DNA of 64,000 bases from Carettochelys insculpta (Eukaryota; Chordata; Testudines; Carettochelyidae): assembly GCF_033958435.1 (NCBI RefSeq), contig NC_134144.1, positions 7,744,010 through 7,808,009 on the forward strand. The letters are read 5' to 3'. Each line of letters opens with the position of its first letter. Positions within the stretch are counted from its first letter, which is position 1. Position numbers and translations under genes: made by a program. Of this stretch, positions 48,396-62,110 are shown piece by piece. The notes beneath the pieces were generated by a model. It saw only the letters and a program-made list of their open reading frames with translations, had not been told where the DNA came from and did no database searches.

Positions 48396-51300
48396 CATTA
48401 CGTTCTTGTGACATGGTATGAAAACCTGAAAATGAAATTGTCTAGAACCAAAAGTGAAAGAGTGACGTCTCTTTTGATTTCTCAGATGCAAGACATGAAG
48501 CAGCTGTGCTACGGCCACAAATGTATTCATTCCCTCCTCCCATAATTCTTTGAGTTTAAACATTGGTAATATAATTAATAAGGCTAACTGTGGGGTTTAC
48601 AAACAGCTTTTAAGTGTCTGGTCATAAAGGCAAGCTTTCCTGTGGTGTGACAAAATTATATGAATGTGACTTTTTTCAAAGTGACATCCCAGTGCTCTTC
48701 AAAAGCACTGAGAACATGATGGATGTTTTCCCTTGAGATCCTGCCATGTGTTGTCTTACATTAAAAAAAGAAAAGAAGCAAAGAAACCCATTCCCCTAAA
48801 GCAATAACTCTGCTTCTGGAGGGGATTTGCAGTTAAAAACTGTGATAACTATGGTTGGGTTCTGGCCTTTTGTTGTAATGACAGCAAAGATTAATGTTTT
48901 GGGACAATGCATTTTCAAAGTTTTTGCTATTAGCAGTAGGAAAGTCTCACCAATCATTTTTTTCCTGAAAATAATGGTTTATTCACACACTGAAAGAAAA
49001 CCCTTTTCCATGAGGGTTGTGAAATTTTCAGAACACGTCTGTGTACAGTTTTAGCTGGAAAAAATCTGTAAGCTGTTTCCCTTTCTTTATAAACTTCTGT
49101 TGTATCACAGTGAAACCCAGAAACTTTCAGGGATCTGATCAGAACATAACAGTAGGTTAAATTTCTTTCCTGGCACATCATTGTGTGGGGCTGAAACTAA
49201 ACATAAAACTGCTTAGCTTCAGTATCACTAAAACAGCTGATTGTTTGCAATGATGTTCAAACTCAAAAGTGATGCTCTAACAACGTGTGTGAAATCATTG
49301 TCCGAGATAAAAACACGGACACTTTGATTGCCAGTGCTCTGAATTCTATCCTCGCAATTTTGTCTTGAGAGTTAGTCTGGTCTTAAATCTTAATTTAAAA
49401 TCCTGTGCTTTGGGAGGGAGTCTCTGAGCTCTTGTTTGCTTGGCATAAAAAAGGTAGAAAGAAAATTCCCTTAGCATACAGATACTTACTGTTCTGTCTT
49501 CCAGTCCACTGCTCAAAAGCCTCTCAATTTAGCTTATTGTGCACATACATCTCGTTTCTTCTAGCTTTCATTGTCCTCCTCAGGTGTCCAGCACCATCTA
49601 TGGTGCCTTGGTCCAATGTACGGGGTCAAGTTTTGTGCTGATTTCTACTCTACTCTTTGCAAACCTGTTGTAATCAGAGAACTTTTATGGAGTGTGACTC
49701 AATGCCCTAAGTTCAGTGTCAATGAAACAGGACTTGACATTAAGTCCCACCTGCTCCCGATAGTCATGGAAGCATTCTACATTCCAAGAAGCTTAGATCT
49801 GCTTTTAGTTTTCTGATTGCCTTTGGTTAATGGTGATACTGGCTAAAACCAAAGAGGGCTGTGTGTGTGAGGAACACCAAGACATGCCAATGGCAACAGT
49901 GCTCCCTGTCTTGTTCCTTGCTAACGGTCTCATATTTCTCTCTCAATTAATTGAGACAAGTATCACAAAGCAGCCACAATTTGGGCTTCAGGAATGGGTT
50001 TGCTAATGGTCACATGACCTTTCTCCCCATGTGCATCTTGGTCTAATCCAGAGGGGCAGCAACAGTTGTGCTTTACAGAAAGTTATACATGATACAACAT
50101 TGGTGGGACTATATTGTGTTGAGTTCCTCTTCACCCCTTTCCATACTGACACTAGTTTGGCTTTATTGACTTCTTCCTGTGTCTCTGAAATTGTAAGGTT
50201 CTCCCTTATTAGTAATAACAACTGCATGTTATAGAATGTCTTACCTTGACCAAGAATTCTGGGGAGCCAGCATCATGGTGGGTATTCATTCAGCTCTTGG
50301 AATCTCAGTTGGGAGTTGACTCGTGCAAAACCAGCAGGGCGAGCACAAGAAGCAATTGTTGTGTGCATTCTAAAATACAGCTCCCGACCCTGCAGACACT
50401 TAAGCATCTGCTTAATTTTGAGAAGCTCAGTTGGAGTGTGTTTGATAGCTGACACTCTGGAATTTCAGCCCGTTCACGAATGTTTGCAGGGCTGGGAGCT
50501 ATTATTTGGTAAGCACCTTAAGATCATGAGCCAGATTCACTCTGGCTGGAGCGTACAGATTCCAGTTAACCTCCTGCTCTTTGGATATATGGGGTTGAAT
50601 TCACTCCCTCTAAGTGGCCAGGACCATCACTTATAAACCAGTCAAGGTTAAAATCTCTTAGGCATTCCATAGGGGTCTCAAACAAGAAAGCACAGCAACT
50701 GTGTAGTCCTCAATCAGTCCAGCCCCACAAATCATCTCAGTTCACACCCATGTTCTAGGCTGGTCTCACCCTTATGCAGCGCTCAGTGCTCGGGAGACTG
50801 CGTGCTCTTTCTGCTCCTGCGAATGTCTGCACTACATGAAATACCCGGCAGTGAAGAATGAGTGTCCAAATGTAGTGTCCAGCAGCAAGCATTCCCAGAT
50901 TTTTTTCCAATTTAAATGTATTATAATTCTTTCATGCATTGGCTGGCCCTTTAAGTTGGACTCAGGGTCCATTTTACCTGTAATGGGCTTCTCCAAGGAG
51001 AACAAGCCCATCATGGCCATCTATGTGCAATTAAATGCCTAGGAGACTTGTTGGCAAATAATCAGCTATGAAGCAGCCGAGCCTGATAAAAACCTACCAG
51101 AGATCCTACATGAGAATGATCCCAGGTCGAGGAAGTCAGGTAGGTGCCTACAGCATCTGTACAATGAGGTGAGGTGTTTCCTCGGATAACTGGATTAGAG
51201 CGCTTTCTTTGGGTTGGGCAAACCCAAGGTAATCATGTCCTCTCGGTCACAGTATGTCTGCCTTGTCCAGAACCCTCTCTACTGGAGTCATGAAACCCAG

Positions 51301-51599
51301 TCAGGTCCATGTCGGAAAACTGAACCTGCAACCTTTGGATTTCTTGAGTGTCTTACTTAAATTGAAGGACTAGCTCAAAGGCAGTAGCACATTGGCTAAC
51401 CTTTATGAGCCCTTGTTGCCAGAGGAGGACAAAGTTAAATGCTTTATTAAACCTGGGCTATTGTCCTAAGAGTCAGAGGTGTCAGGCAGTTCAACTTAGT
51501 ATGGGGACCATGATTTGTAAATACCCCTTTAGTTGAGTTATCTGTTGGTCATGAGCCTCTGATTGTGGAAATCTGAGTTTCTATGATTCTTGGCAGTAA

Positions 51600-51910
51600 C
51601 TAGATAATGAGTTGGAAGTCTTCATGTCACCCTCCTGTTTGTGAGGTCTTAGCACAGAAGAGGCAGGTGTTGGTAGCTTTTGGAGGGGCGTTGGGCAGTT
51701 TTTGCAACTCCTTTCTTTTCCACCTCTCCTTGTCTGCACTGTGGTGGGACCTTTCAAATTGTTCCCCTCCCTTATGGATTATCACTCTCCACTGGGGAAG
51801 GTCTTGGGCAAGTTTCTCCCACATGTTGACACTGATGGTGCACATTTTCATGTGTAGCTTCAGCATCTATAATGTGTCTGGGCTGGCAGCCTTGGTCATG
51901 TCTTAACATG
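51600..51910 (-). mobile_element. Non-LTR LINE 3' end (copy 1)
   Basis: The minus strand has a frame with MCTISVNMWEKLAQDLPQWR, then GEQFERSHHSADKERWKRKE and a CLFCAKTSQTGG end carrying a Cys-x2-Cys pair. The same blocks appear in the longer copy at 52930-53995, so this is the 3' part of the same LINE family. Confidence 0.8.
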
Positions 51911-52929
51911 GGTCTTGCTGTCATTAAAGATTGCTTCTAGGTAGCCTTTCTAGTTAGTTTGAAAGTTGGTCTCATTGATCTGGAAAGCTGAGGCACGTAA
52001 ACCACTGTAACATGACACTTTGAAGAGAAGGTCCTAGTTTAACTAGTCTTGCTGTTGCGTAATGTAGTCAGTGGCAATCTGTAAACTCCCAGCTGGACTG
52101 CTTGGTTCACGCTTATGGTGGAACACAGGCTCAGATGAAAAGCATATTTTCCTATGTGCAAAATAAAGGTACCTCTCGTCTCTGTGCCAGAATATTAACT
52201 CTGGTTGTTTGTGCAGTGGTTGATGAGGTAGTCAGAAATGCTGCCAAATCTTAACATGGCTGGAATTTTGTTCAGGCTGTCATCCAGTGGAAAATCCTCC
52301 AAATTTATTTGACATTAGGGAGCCATACTAAGGAAGGGAAAATAAACAGTCAGAGGACAACTGATAATGAGAATCTTGAATAAAATGAGAATGTTTTCTT
52401 TTAGTTCTCTTCCAAAGGGAATGAAATATCACAGTATGCTGTGCAGAATTCCTAGCCTCACCCACTAATTTACTATGTCTTCTTCCATGGCACAGCCTGT
52501 CATTAAAGTATGATGCTGGGATTCTGAATATCAAAGGTCCATTCCCAGTTCTACCACAGACTTCCTGAATAATCTTGGGCACATCACTTAAGCTCCCTGG
52601 GCCAGGTCATCAACACAGGTGGCATGCTGCAGCTCATGTGAAATCCATGGTGGTACAATTTACTCCAGCGATGCCTGGATTCCCTACATGTAAAACAGGA
52701 ATAATACTGAATGGCTACTAAGATAGAGGTCTGTAAGGGGCCTACTCACTAGCCCATGTATCAGATATAAAGCTCCCAGCACCAATAGCATTCCAGTCCT
52801 TTTCTTTGCTCTCAAGGCAGGTGTGGCCAGCCGGGCCTTCCAAATAGCTGGTGCAAAGACTGTCCCTTTCAACAGATGTCCTCGGCTCTTATGGGAATCC
52901 TACTCCCTGCCATCTTTTGCTAACTGAGC

Positions 52930-53995
52930 TGAATGTCTTCATGTCACTCTCCTATTTGTGAGACTGTTGATAGCTGATCAGCCCGATTCTGGAGCCACAG
53001 GTCTTATTGCAGAAGGGGCAGATGTTGGTGGCTGCTGGAGGGGCGCGGGGCAGTTTTTGATGCTCCTTTCTTCTTCTCATCTGCACTGCAGCAGGACCCT
53101 CTTAAATTGCGCCACCCCGACACACATTACCATATTCCACTAGGGATCATCGTGGGCAAGGTTCTCTCAAAGTGTCAACACCGATGCTGCACTTTTTCCA
53201 TGTGTGCTTTCAGCATATCCTTATATCACTTCCACTGGCCTCCAACACTCCTCTGTCTGGCCTCCAACTCGGAAAACAGAATCTGTTTTGGGAGGTGCTG
53301 ATTGGACAGCCAAACCACGTGATCAGTCCGACGAAATTGTTGATGAATGATAATGGCTTCTGTGCTGATCATATTCAACTCTTCCAGGATGCTAGTGTAC
53401 ATGTATCTATCCTCCCAAGAGACATTTAGTATTCTCCTCAGGCAGCATTGATGATATTGTTCAGATGTCTTCAAATGATGCTTCTATGTTGTCCAAGTTT
53501 CACATGCATACAGTGGCATAGGAACAACTACTGCACGGTATACAAAGAGCTTTGTCTTGGGATTAGATGTCCCAGTTCTTGCGGAGCCTTTTCTCAGGTG
53601 GGTGAAAGCAGAGCTTGCATGGCTCTGACAATGCTGGGTTTCCGCATCAATGTCAACTTTAGCGAAAAGATGACTCTGTATGGGAAGTGCTCCACGTTTT
53701 CCAGCAGTTCTCCACTGACTTCAATAGAAGGTGCATGAGAGTGTCCCATTGGCGAGGGTTGGTGGAGCACCTGGGTCTTTTTGAGGTTCAGAGTGAGGCC
53801 AAGATTCTCATACGTTTCATTGAAAGCACTCGAGGTGGTCTGAAGGGCTGCAGGAGAAAGAGCAGCAACCATGTTGTCATCTGCGTACTGGAGTTCCATG
53901 ACTGAGGATGTGGAGGTCTTGCTTTTAGTCTTCAGTCTCCTGAAATTGAAAAACTTCCTGTTCATTCTATAGACAATCTTCATGCCATCTGGAAG
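52930..53995 (-). mobile_element. Non-LTR LINE, RT to 3' end (copy 2)
   Basis: Reading on the minus strand from 53983: SSVMELQYADDNMVAALSP (the RT catalytic YADD box), then GLTLNLKKTQVLHQPSP, SGELLENVEHFPY, and from 53474 YHQCCLRRILNVSWEDRY, STEAIIIHQQFRRTDHVV and LPKQILFSELEARQRSVGG. The two long frames are shifted relative to each other, and the 3' end has stops, so the copy is dead. The first part of the RT and the endonuclease are missing. The clade is not certain. Confidence 0.88.
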
Positions 53996-54202
53996 CTTGA
54001 CAGCACAGGAATATAGAGGAATTTTGGCTCCTGCTTCTCTCTACTCCTTTCTGTGCCCCTATGCCCTGTCTCTTCCTCTTTGCCAGTCTCCACCCTGTGG
54101 CTCTTGTCAATCCATCTCCCCTCCATTTCTCTCCCCTCATTCAAATCAGGTACATTCTCTTCCTTCTCCATGCTGATTGGGTGTGAGCAGAAGGAACACT
54201 GA

Positions 54203-54912
54203 GGCTACGTCTACACGTGCACCCAACTTCGAAATAGCTTATTTCGATGTTGCGACATCGAAATAGTCTATTTCGACGAATAACGTCTACACGTCCTCCA
54301 GGGCTGGCAACGTCGATGTTCAACTTCGACGTTGCTCAGCCCAACATCGAAATAGGCACAGCGAGGGAACGTCTACACGCCAAAGTAGCACACATCGAAA
54401 TAAGGGAGCCAGGCACAGCTGCAGACAGGGTCACGGGGCGGACTCAACAGCAAGTCGCTCCCTTAAAGGGCCCCTCCCAGACACACTTTCATTAAACAGT
54501 GCAAGATACACAGAGCCAACAACTACTTGCAGACCCTGTATATGCAGCACGGACCCCCAGCTGCAGCAGCAGCAGCCAGAAGCCCTGGGCTAAGGGCTGC
54601 TGCCCACGGTGACCACAGAGCCCCGCAAGGGCTGGAGAGAGAGTATCTCTCAACCCCCCAGCTGATGGCCGCCATGGAGGACCCCGCTATTTCGATGTTG
54701 CGGGACGCGGATCGTCTACACGTCCCTACTTCGATGTTGAACGTCGAAGTAGGGCGCTATTCCCATCCGCTCATGGGGTTAGCGACTTCGACGTCTCGCC
54801 GCCTAACGTCGATTTCAACTTCGAAATAGCGCCCAACACGTGTAGACGTGACGGGCGCTATTTCGAAGTTACTGCCGCTACTTCGAAGTAGCATGCACGT
54901 GTAGACGCAGCC
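54203..54912 (+). mobile_element. Palindromic MITE copy C (710 bp), TGA duplication
   Basis: Ends are GGCTACGTCTACACGTG and CACGTGTAGACGCAGCC, flanked by TGA (54200-54202, 54913-54915). The core matches copy B in the same orientation, with the frame MQTLYMQHGPPAAAAA. It is the most complete copy here and the best source for the terminal sequence of the family. Confidence 0.9.
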
Positions 54913-56811
54913 TGAGAGTTCAGGAAACGGTGATCTCAGACTGCAATGAACAGAATAGTTGCAGGGAATATCTAGCACAACCCCTGAAATCTCACCTGAG
55001 CTGCCAGTGCAGATCACCTGCCAAACTCCAACAAATTCCTACTGCTCTTGTGCAAGTGGCACTTATTAATTAATTAAATTAGTGAATATGGAGGCTGATA
55101 ATGTGGCTGTATGTGGGAGAATTTTTGTGGGAACCATCAAAGGCATGTCCCTGACATTCCAGCACCTCCCTCAACCAAATATGTGATGGCATTAGAGCTT
55201 CTCAACAAAATGGTGGTAGGATTTTTTTTTTTAACAGTCACAGGGGCAATGATTATTTCCTCTACTTTAATTCTTTGAACTAATCAATTAATTTAGCTAG
55301 AACTTTCAAAAAAGAAATCAGCTTGAGGCAAGGAAAATGTCAGACTCAACAGTTTGGCAAAGTTAAAAGTAACTGATGAAAACAGGTTTACATATTGGGA
55401 AGTATCAGGCGGTAATTGCTATCTCAATAAACATGTTGTGTGTATGTGAAGCTATCTCTCTCCTTAAGTTTTTGTGTAGTCTATGTATGGCCAACTCAGC
55501 TATAAGCTCAAGGTTTTGCAAGGCCTAACAGGGCATAGTAACTAGGAGATTTCGAGAACAAAATATGTTGAAAATATATCCGTCTATAATTGGATTCTCC
55601 CTGAGGCAGATCAGGCATGCACTCTAGGCATGGTTTCTTGCTTTAGCTATTACAGGTATCATAAAATTAATGGAACAGAGTATCCACTGTAGTATCTCTG
55701 CTGTCACATAGCACACATTTTTGGCTTTCAAGAGAAATGAACAGCCCAGTCAAAAGACAGGTTTTTAAGTATTTTTAAAACTATTTCCATCTCAGCAAGC
55801 TAGGAAAATTAGGTGGAAAATGCAAATCTTGGGAAGAATTGGTTTTCTTCTTTTAACGTGTGAAACAGTTGGAAGCAGCAGAACATAGAAACAAGTTTGC
55901 TGCTGTTCCTTTTTTTGATAGTTTGTTTTTTTGTTTTTTTTTTTCCCCAGGACAAAGGTTGCAAAAGCTTTGACTCCGAGTGCCGTGTACCCTCCGTGTT
56001 AAAATCAATCACACACAGCTCAGAAAAGCAGAGCTTTTTTCTTAGCCCTGGGGACTAAATTAAGCTTGTCCTTCTGGGAATGAGCAAGAACAGGGAGATT
56101 TCTCTGAGTCAAGACCCGTCCATCCCAAGCAGGAGGAAGGCTGTATATAATGGAGTACTGGCTACCTCCTTGCAATGTGTGATGACCCATTCTGCATTCA
56201 GTATTCATGTCAGAGGTCAGGAGGTTACCTGCACCAAGCACCTTCCCACAGGAGATGCAGCTTCTTGTCCTATCCACCATGGTTCAGGCTCTTGGGAGAC
56301 ATAATCGGCCCTTTATGGGAAAGTAATAAATAACACATCAGACGCCCTATTTTGTGGTTCTGTAAAAGATTTATCGGTAAAAGTGATCGAACCTCTTGTT
56401 AGAAGGTAGCAGTATCTGCAAACCCCTATTTGAGAGCTGAGCTCTTCTGGGACCACACTGTATGGATAGAAATTAAACTCATGCACGAAGCAGCTTGAAC
56501 ACATTCTCCTCCCTATCTGGGGCTTGTGCATCTTGTTAACTCCTACCTGAGTATAAAAGCTGCAGGCTTGATCCTTGGGTCAGAGGAGATTAAGGTCGGA
56601 AGCCAGGTGGTGCTGCAGGAAACCCAAGTCTGATATTTAGATTCAATGATCAATTATAATTTCACCAAGAAAGCCATGCAACACCGTTGCCTTATGATAG
56701 CCTGTGTATGTAGATTTTACACAGAGCAGAGGGGAATGCTTCCTGCTCACATGCTTGTTTTTCTCCTTCATGAGGGTGGTGGAACACAGTTGCCCTCTCT
56801 GTGCTGATTCC

Positions 56812-57020
56812 AATAAGGGGACTTCGAAGTAGCGGGGTCCTTTCGAAAAGGAGCCACGTTGGGATGAGACGCGCGGCGGCGAGGCGCATCAATTTCGAAG
56901 TGCGGCGGCCGCCCGCATGCTAATAAAGTGCTGAATATGCATTTCAGCGCTTCATTAGTAAACTTCGAAATGGCCATTTGCATGGCCATTTCAAAGTTTG
57001 GGGCTCGTGTAGACGTAGCC
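56812..57020. mobile_element. Partial MITE related to copies A-C
   Basis: It contains ggacttcgaagtagcgggg, 'aaacttcgaaatggcc' and a right end ggctcgtgtagacgtagcc. Its interior (gcgcggcggcgaggcgcatc) differs from A-C, so it is a separate subfamily or a chimera. The left end is not clear. Confidence 0.6.
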
Positions 57021-59058
57021 AATGTGACAGATGATTTCTTTCTGTGAAACGACCTATGCGGGCATCAGAATATTAAACGAGAAACAGAATGCGTAATTAA
57101 AGTCACTCGGCATTCTCTGTGATGCAGTACAACACTGAGCTACCTGAGCAAACAGCTATTTGATGAAGAAAGACATTTCTTCACCTTTCTTCAGTGGACT
57201 TCAAGTAGACTGAGAGCCCTGGAGACTTCTTGTCATGGCAAGTGGTCTGCTTTTTTGTGTAACAGTGAATTCATGTTAGACGTACTTTAACTCTTGAACA
57301 GTCCTGCTATTCCTCACATTCTAACATCGGCTGAGAAAGAAAAAGTTTGAGAACCCCTTAAGTAGAGAGAAAAGGTGGTTGAGGTGTGAAAGAGACAAAC
57401 TTCTGATCTATGCAGAGTTTCTCTACAGGTCCAGCTCTCTGTCTCCACCCCACCCCCCCAAACCCAACCAAGAGAAGTTTGTTCACTGAAAGATATCACC
57501 TCCCCCACTTTGTGTCTCTAATCTCTTGGGACCAGCACAGCTACAACACTGTAAGTATTAAATAAGGCTGTCATTTTAACACGCTGTTCCCTTTCCCTTT
57601 GCTGGAGAGAGTATTTTTAGGAGATTAAAAAAAAGTAAACCCTTGTTTGACACTCTGTTATCAGGTAGTAAGTGTCCTTTTGCGGAAGCGAGTGATGACA
57701 TTATGTGAGATGGGCTGGAGCCCTCACTGCAGTCATTCTTCGACTCCAGGCCCGTTTTCTAGAATGTAAGACAAACACATGCAGGGGGAGAGGTAAAAGA
57801 ACAGCAAAAGCAAACAGAATGTAGCATCTTTCACTTTCAACCTCTTGTCTGGAAAACACAGACCACTCTGAGACCTAGTAAACTTGTGCCAGCGTTAAGG
57901 TGATTAAGGCCACTGGTCTTAGTTGCCTCTGTGGTCACAGACCAACATCAACATATACAATCTTGGCTCACTGAGCTAGACTCTTAGTAAACACAAGGCA
58001 AAAGGAAAAGATAGGAAACAAAATGTGTAAGGTGAGCAAGGAGAAGGCACGGGGCTGGGATGAAGGCAACATCTCATTATGCCAGGTGGTGGTTGAGAAT
58101 TTTGTCAGCACCAGAGGAGGAGTGGTTTCACGTGTTGGGTCCGATTTGGTGAGAGCATCCTTCAGGATTAGTGAGTAGAATATTTGTGATTCCAGGAGAT
58201 GTTGAGGGTGGCCGCCATGATGATACAACTGTAGCACTTGTTGCCAGATGTTTCAGTTAATTTTTCATCACGGTCTTTTCCCATTTAGAAACCCACAAGG
58301 GGGCGATAGGCAGAATAGCCCTCCCTGTCTTAATTTTGTCCACAGTAGGTCTAATTTCCAACACTTCAGTTTTGTTTCATTGCCTTCTGGTTCTTCTGTC
58401 TTGTTTACCCAGCATCACCCTCACACTGTCCTTGGGCTCTATGCATAAAACCCTTTCTATTTCAATTAATTCAGTCTTTCTATTTGCTTGGATCTTGTCT
58501 TAAAACAATTTTTATAAGGGGTAACAATTTCACTCACTTTTTTATAGGTGAGCATACAGTTAGGATAAATGCAGAAGCCCAATATTACAATAGCCATGAA
58601 ATGTCCAAATGGCTTTTGAAAATGGGACTCAGGCCCTGAAGTTAATAAGATGCTTTTGAAAATCACAATACTGGTCCCCAAGGTGCTGGGCTAGAGAGAT
58701 TCAGTCTCTAGATGAATGGTCAGGCTCTGTAGTGAAGGTTTTGCTGCTGTCTGCTACATTACAAGCTGTAATATAATACAGAACAGCTTTTATGAGTTTA
58801 TAAAAATACTTCTTTTTTGAGTATCTGTGTCTGAAGCAAGTGAGGAGACATGAACTTCCTAATATTACCAGGATGTGACAAATGGCAGCGCTTACTTTTA
58901 TTATTGTGCAGAACCGTATTCCCTCCAGACTCAAACAGAGTTACAGATGGTATGTGGTTAGAGGCTAAAGGGAAAGATGCTTCAAAGCTTTTTTTTTTGT
59001 CCAGCCTCTCCTAGTCGATTGTGGGACCCCCAAAAAAGGGAAAGACCATGTTCTAATC

Positions 59059-59266
59059 CATAGGCATGGGAACTAGGGACGCGGGTGGTGCTGTTGTGCC
59101 TCTAGCACTCAGGATCCTAACTGCGTCCCTGCACATGGGGGGCTCTGCTACCAGCCCCAGCCTTTGGTCTCTGCTGCGTCTGCATACCTGGGGGTCTGCT
59201 CCCAGCCTCAGGTCAGGGGAGGGGGTATGTCAGCTCCCCCACTCTTAAAAATGTTCCCTGCCACTG
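59059..59266. mobile_element. hAT-type MITE (208 bp) with perfect 8-bp duplication
   Basis: Left terminus CATAGGCATGGGAACTAGGG, right terminus AATGTTCCCTGCCACTG. Both sides carry TTCTAATC (59051-59058 and 59267-59274), an exact 8-bp duplication that supports hAT origin and a rather recent insertion. The interior is CT/GC-rich without coding capacity. Confidence 0.92.
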
Positions 59267-60518
59267 TTCTAATCTGTTCCCAATACCAAGAAAAATACTC
59301 TGAATTTAAAGGTTTTGGTGAAGCACCTGTTACTTTTCCCAAAGCCAGTGACATGTGGGTGGAGATGTTTCCCCTGGTACAACACCAGGAGGAAATATAC
59401 GGGGTAATAAAGAAAAAGAAAGGCGAAGTAATTTTGTTTCTGGAAAATGGATAGTGCACCTGTCAACATGTATTTAGTCTGGCGGCCTTCAGTGACATTT
59501 CTAGTAAAAGCAGAAGAGAAGCTAAAATTGCATCTAAGAGACCGCATATAAAGTCAGATAACTGTATTAATTTTAACATTGAGCAAATTGCTTAAGCCAA
59601 ATTCCCCCATCCCATTTGTTGCATTAGAATCACCCTCATCCCTGTCCGAAGCTGGCATTCTTCTTGGAACACCCCACCGAATTCTTCACTCTCTGGGGTT
59701 TGAGTTTGTTTGTTTTGTTTTTTTTTTTTCACAGACATTTTAAAAGGAAAAGGGGGAAGAATTGAGACCATCTGCTATTGTATTGCTGAGAAAAAAAACC
59801 CTATATTTAGAGTCTTGTTCATCTTAAAAAAAGAGAGAGAACTATTTTGCATATACTTCACGGTTTGGTTTCAAATATTCTTTGTACTGTGATGAGCAAT
59901 TTTCTTTAATATAAACACAACCTCCTTGCCAGGACTTTTTTAAGATGAGAGGAAAAAAGAAAACTGTAAGGAGACTTTTCTTTCTTGCTGTGTTTTTCTG
60001 ATGCTGAAGGTTTATCATCTTCTCTTTGTGTGGTGTGATTATCACCCGTATGCTTTAAGTTGTGACTTAGGGTTTTGGAAGGAGAAAACTAAGAGCTTCC
60101 TGTTTCCCGTTTCACTGCTTCGTGTTCCGCTGCCTCAGTGAAATGATTGCCACTGAAAAGCAGAGCTGAGTAAAACTGAGCGGCTTTTCCCTCTGTTCTT
60201 CTGAAAGCTGCCTGCTGGTGGTGTCAGCTTTCCTGTATGTACTGATCTGAAACCTAATTGTAGGTGTAGATTACAGGCTGCTGTGGTATCTGACCCTGCA
60301 GGATTTACAGTCACTAGGAGATTGTAAAGTAAGGACCGAGTAGACTAGAGTCAAGTCTTGCAGGCATTGCTAGCATTGTTATTATAGTAGCGTTTAAGAG
60401 CCTCTGCTGACACAGAAGGCCCCATTGGGCTGTGGGAACAGGTAGCAAGAGCTAGGTCCTGTCTCAAAAGGTTTCCTGGTCTAGAGAAGACAAAGAGGGG
60501 GGGAAAGTTATTATCCTT

Positions 60519-60944
60519 GGCTATGTCTACACTACAGCAATCTGTCGACAGAAATTATTGTCAGAAGTGATCTTCTGGCAACATTTTTGTTGACAGATCA
60601 CGTCCACAAACAAAAATGGATTGAAAGAGCGATCTGCTCTGTCAACACAGAGCTGCCAGACTGCCTGGCCGCTCTGTCAACAGAACGGCCAACTGGAAGC
60701 TCAGCAAACAGGGCTGCCCAGTGAACCAGAAGCCCTGTCTGTCGACAGAGGGCCCCCCAGATCATCTACACGGCTTTTTTTTGTTGAGAGTAACTTTCCG
60801 CAAAGGCATTATTCCTCATTGCAGAGAGGCATAATGCTGTCAGCAGACATGCCGAGTTTTGTTGATGGGCTGTCGACACGATGCATTTTGTGTGTAGACG
60901 CACCGCAAGTTTTGTGGACAAAACCCTCTGGTGTGGATGGAGCC
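60519..60944. mobile_element. TGTCGACAGA-type MITE (426 bp) with CTT duplication
   Basis: Left end GGCTATGTCTACACTACAGC and right end TCTGGTGTGGATGGAGCC are inverted relatives; CTT flanks both sides (60516-60518, 60945-60947). The interior repeats TGTCGACAGA and TGTCAACAGA words. A 115-aa open frame inside is a by-product. Confidence 0.8.
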
Positions 60945-61216
60945 CTTGTGTTATGGCTGGGGTTCTGAGGCAGGGAGAAATGAATCAATTGGCCCAAGGT
61001 CACACAGGAAGTCTACGAGAGGGGTGGGGACTGAACCCAGGAGTCAGATTTTTGTAGTCCTACTGACTTTGGATGAGGTTTGTCAACTTGGGTCAACTTG
61101 AAAATTCTGTCACAGGTCATCTCTGTCCCACCCCAAATACTGAATAAAAAAAAAAAAAAAAGAACTTTGAATTTTCAAAAGTGCCCATTATCACTTTGCT
61201 ACATGATAAGTTAGAT

Positions 61217-61546
61217 CACAGGTCAGCAACCTTTCTGAGTCAGACTGATGAAATTTGACCTTTTGACCTCTATATACGCTCCAAGTGCTGGTGATGCTTT
61301 TTCAAGTCACTAATAGTCCTACTTACAACAGCTTCATTAATGAATGAATGAATGAAGTGGCAGAGCTTTACGGTTAGGTGATGGTTGGTAACATCAGCTG
61401 GTCTTTTGTTAATCCACAGGCGGCCTGGCTTTGACCAAGCTCCTGGCTGCATGGGGGAGGAGAGGCGGGGCTGAGCTGCCTTGAGTGCCAATGAAAATCA
61501 GCTCACTTGCCACTCTTAGCATGTGTGCTGGGGTTGCTGACCCCTG
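61217..61546. mobile_element. hAT-type MITE, CAGGGGTCAGCAA family, copy 3 (uninterrupted)
   Basis: Left terminus CACAGGTCAGCAACCTTTCT, right terminus GGGGTTGCTGACCCCTG. It carries 'tcaagtcactaatagtcct', the intact version of the site interrupted in the 45086 copy. A short (AATG)n run lies at 61339-61356. The target duplication is not clear. Confidence 0.85.
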
Positions 61547-61741
61547 GTTGGCACCTGCCATGTGCTGAGCAGTCTGGCCACCCCTGTAAAGCCCTTCAAC
61601 ACTGACTTAGCTGTCACTATGCGCACTGAGTGCTTTGCTCAGTCTGGGCCTGAGCAATCACTGTTGTGTAGGACTGCACCCCGGACTGGTGTAGCTCTAA
61701 GAGGAAGACCTTCAAAATTTGGTTCTTAGGCTGTATCACAG

Positions 61742-62110
61742 AGGTCCCCAAACTGTGGGGTGCACACACCTAGGAGAGTGCGGGGGAGCTGAGTGGGACC
61801 TGGGCAACTGCCACAGAGGGTAGGAAGGGAGCACATCCCAGCCCCGCCACTCCCTCATTTCTCCTCTGCTCCCACCCCCAGATGCAGCTCTGTCTCTCAT
61901 CCTGTCCTTAGCCTCAGCACAGGTCCACACCCAGCAGCCTCATTGCTGGCCCCTGTTCCTGACTCCATCCATAGCCTCAAGCACTGACCATGACTCCATT
62001 TCCACCCCATGGCCTCAGCACCAGTGGTGGCCCCACCCTTATCCCCCTTGGCTCTCTCTGTGCCCCCACAGAGTCATGGTGCTAGTCCAGGGGGTGTATG
62101 TGTGGATGGG
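61742..62110. mobile_element. Probable hAT derivative, CAGAGGTCCCCAAACT end
   Basis: The start cagaggtccccaaactgtgg resembles CAGTGGTCCCCAAACT-type hAT ends. The rest is GC-rich and repeat-like; the far end was not resolved, so the end coordinate is approximate. Confidence 0.4.

Noticed and set aside
54247..54829. Open frames of 82-100 codons in MITE copy C
   Set aside because: They lie in the terminal palindromes and core of a nonautonomous element and have no transposase motif.
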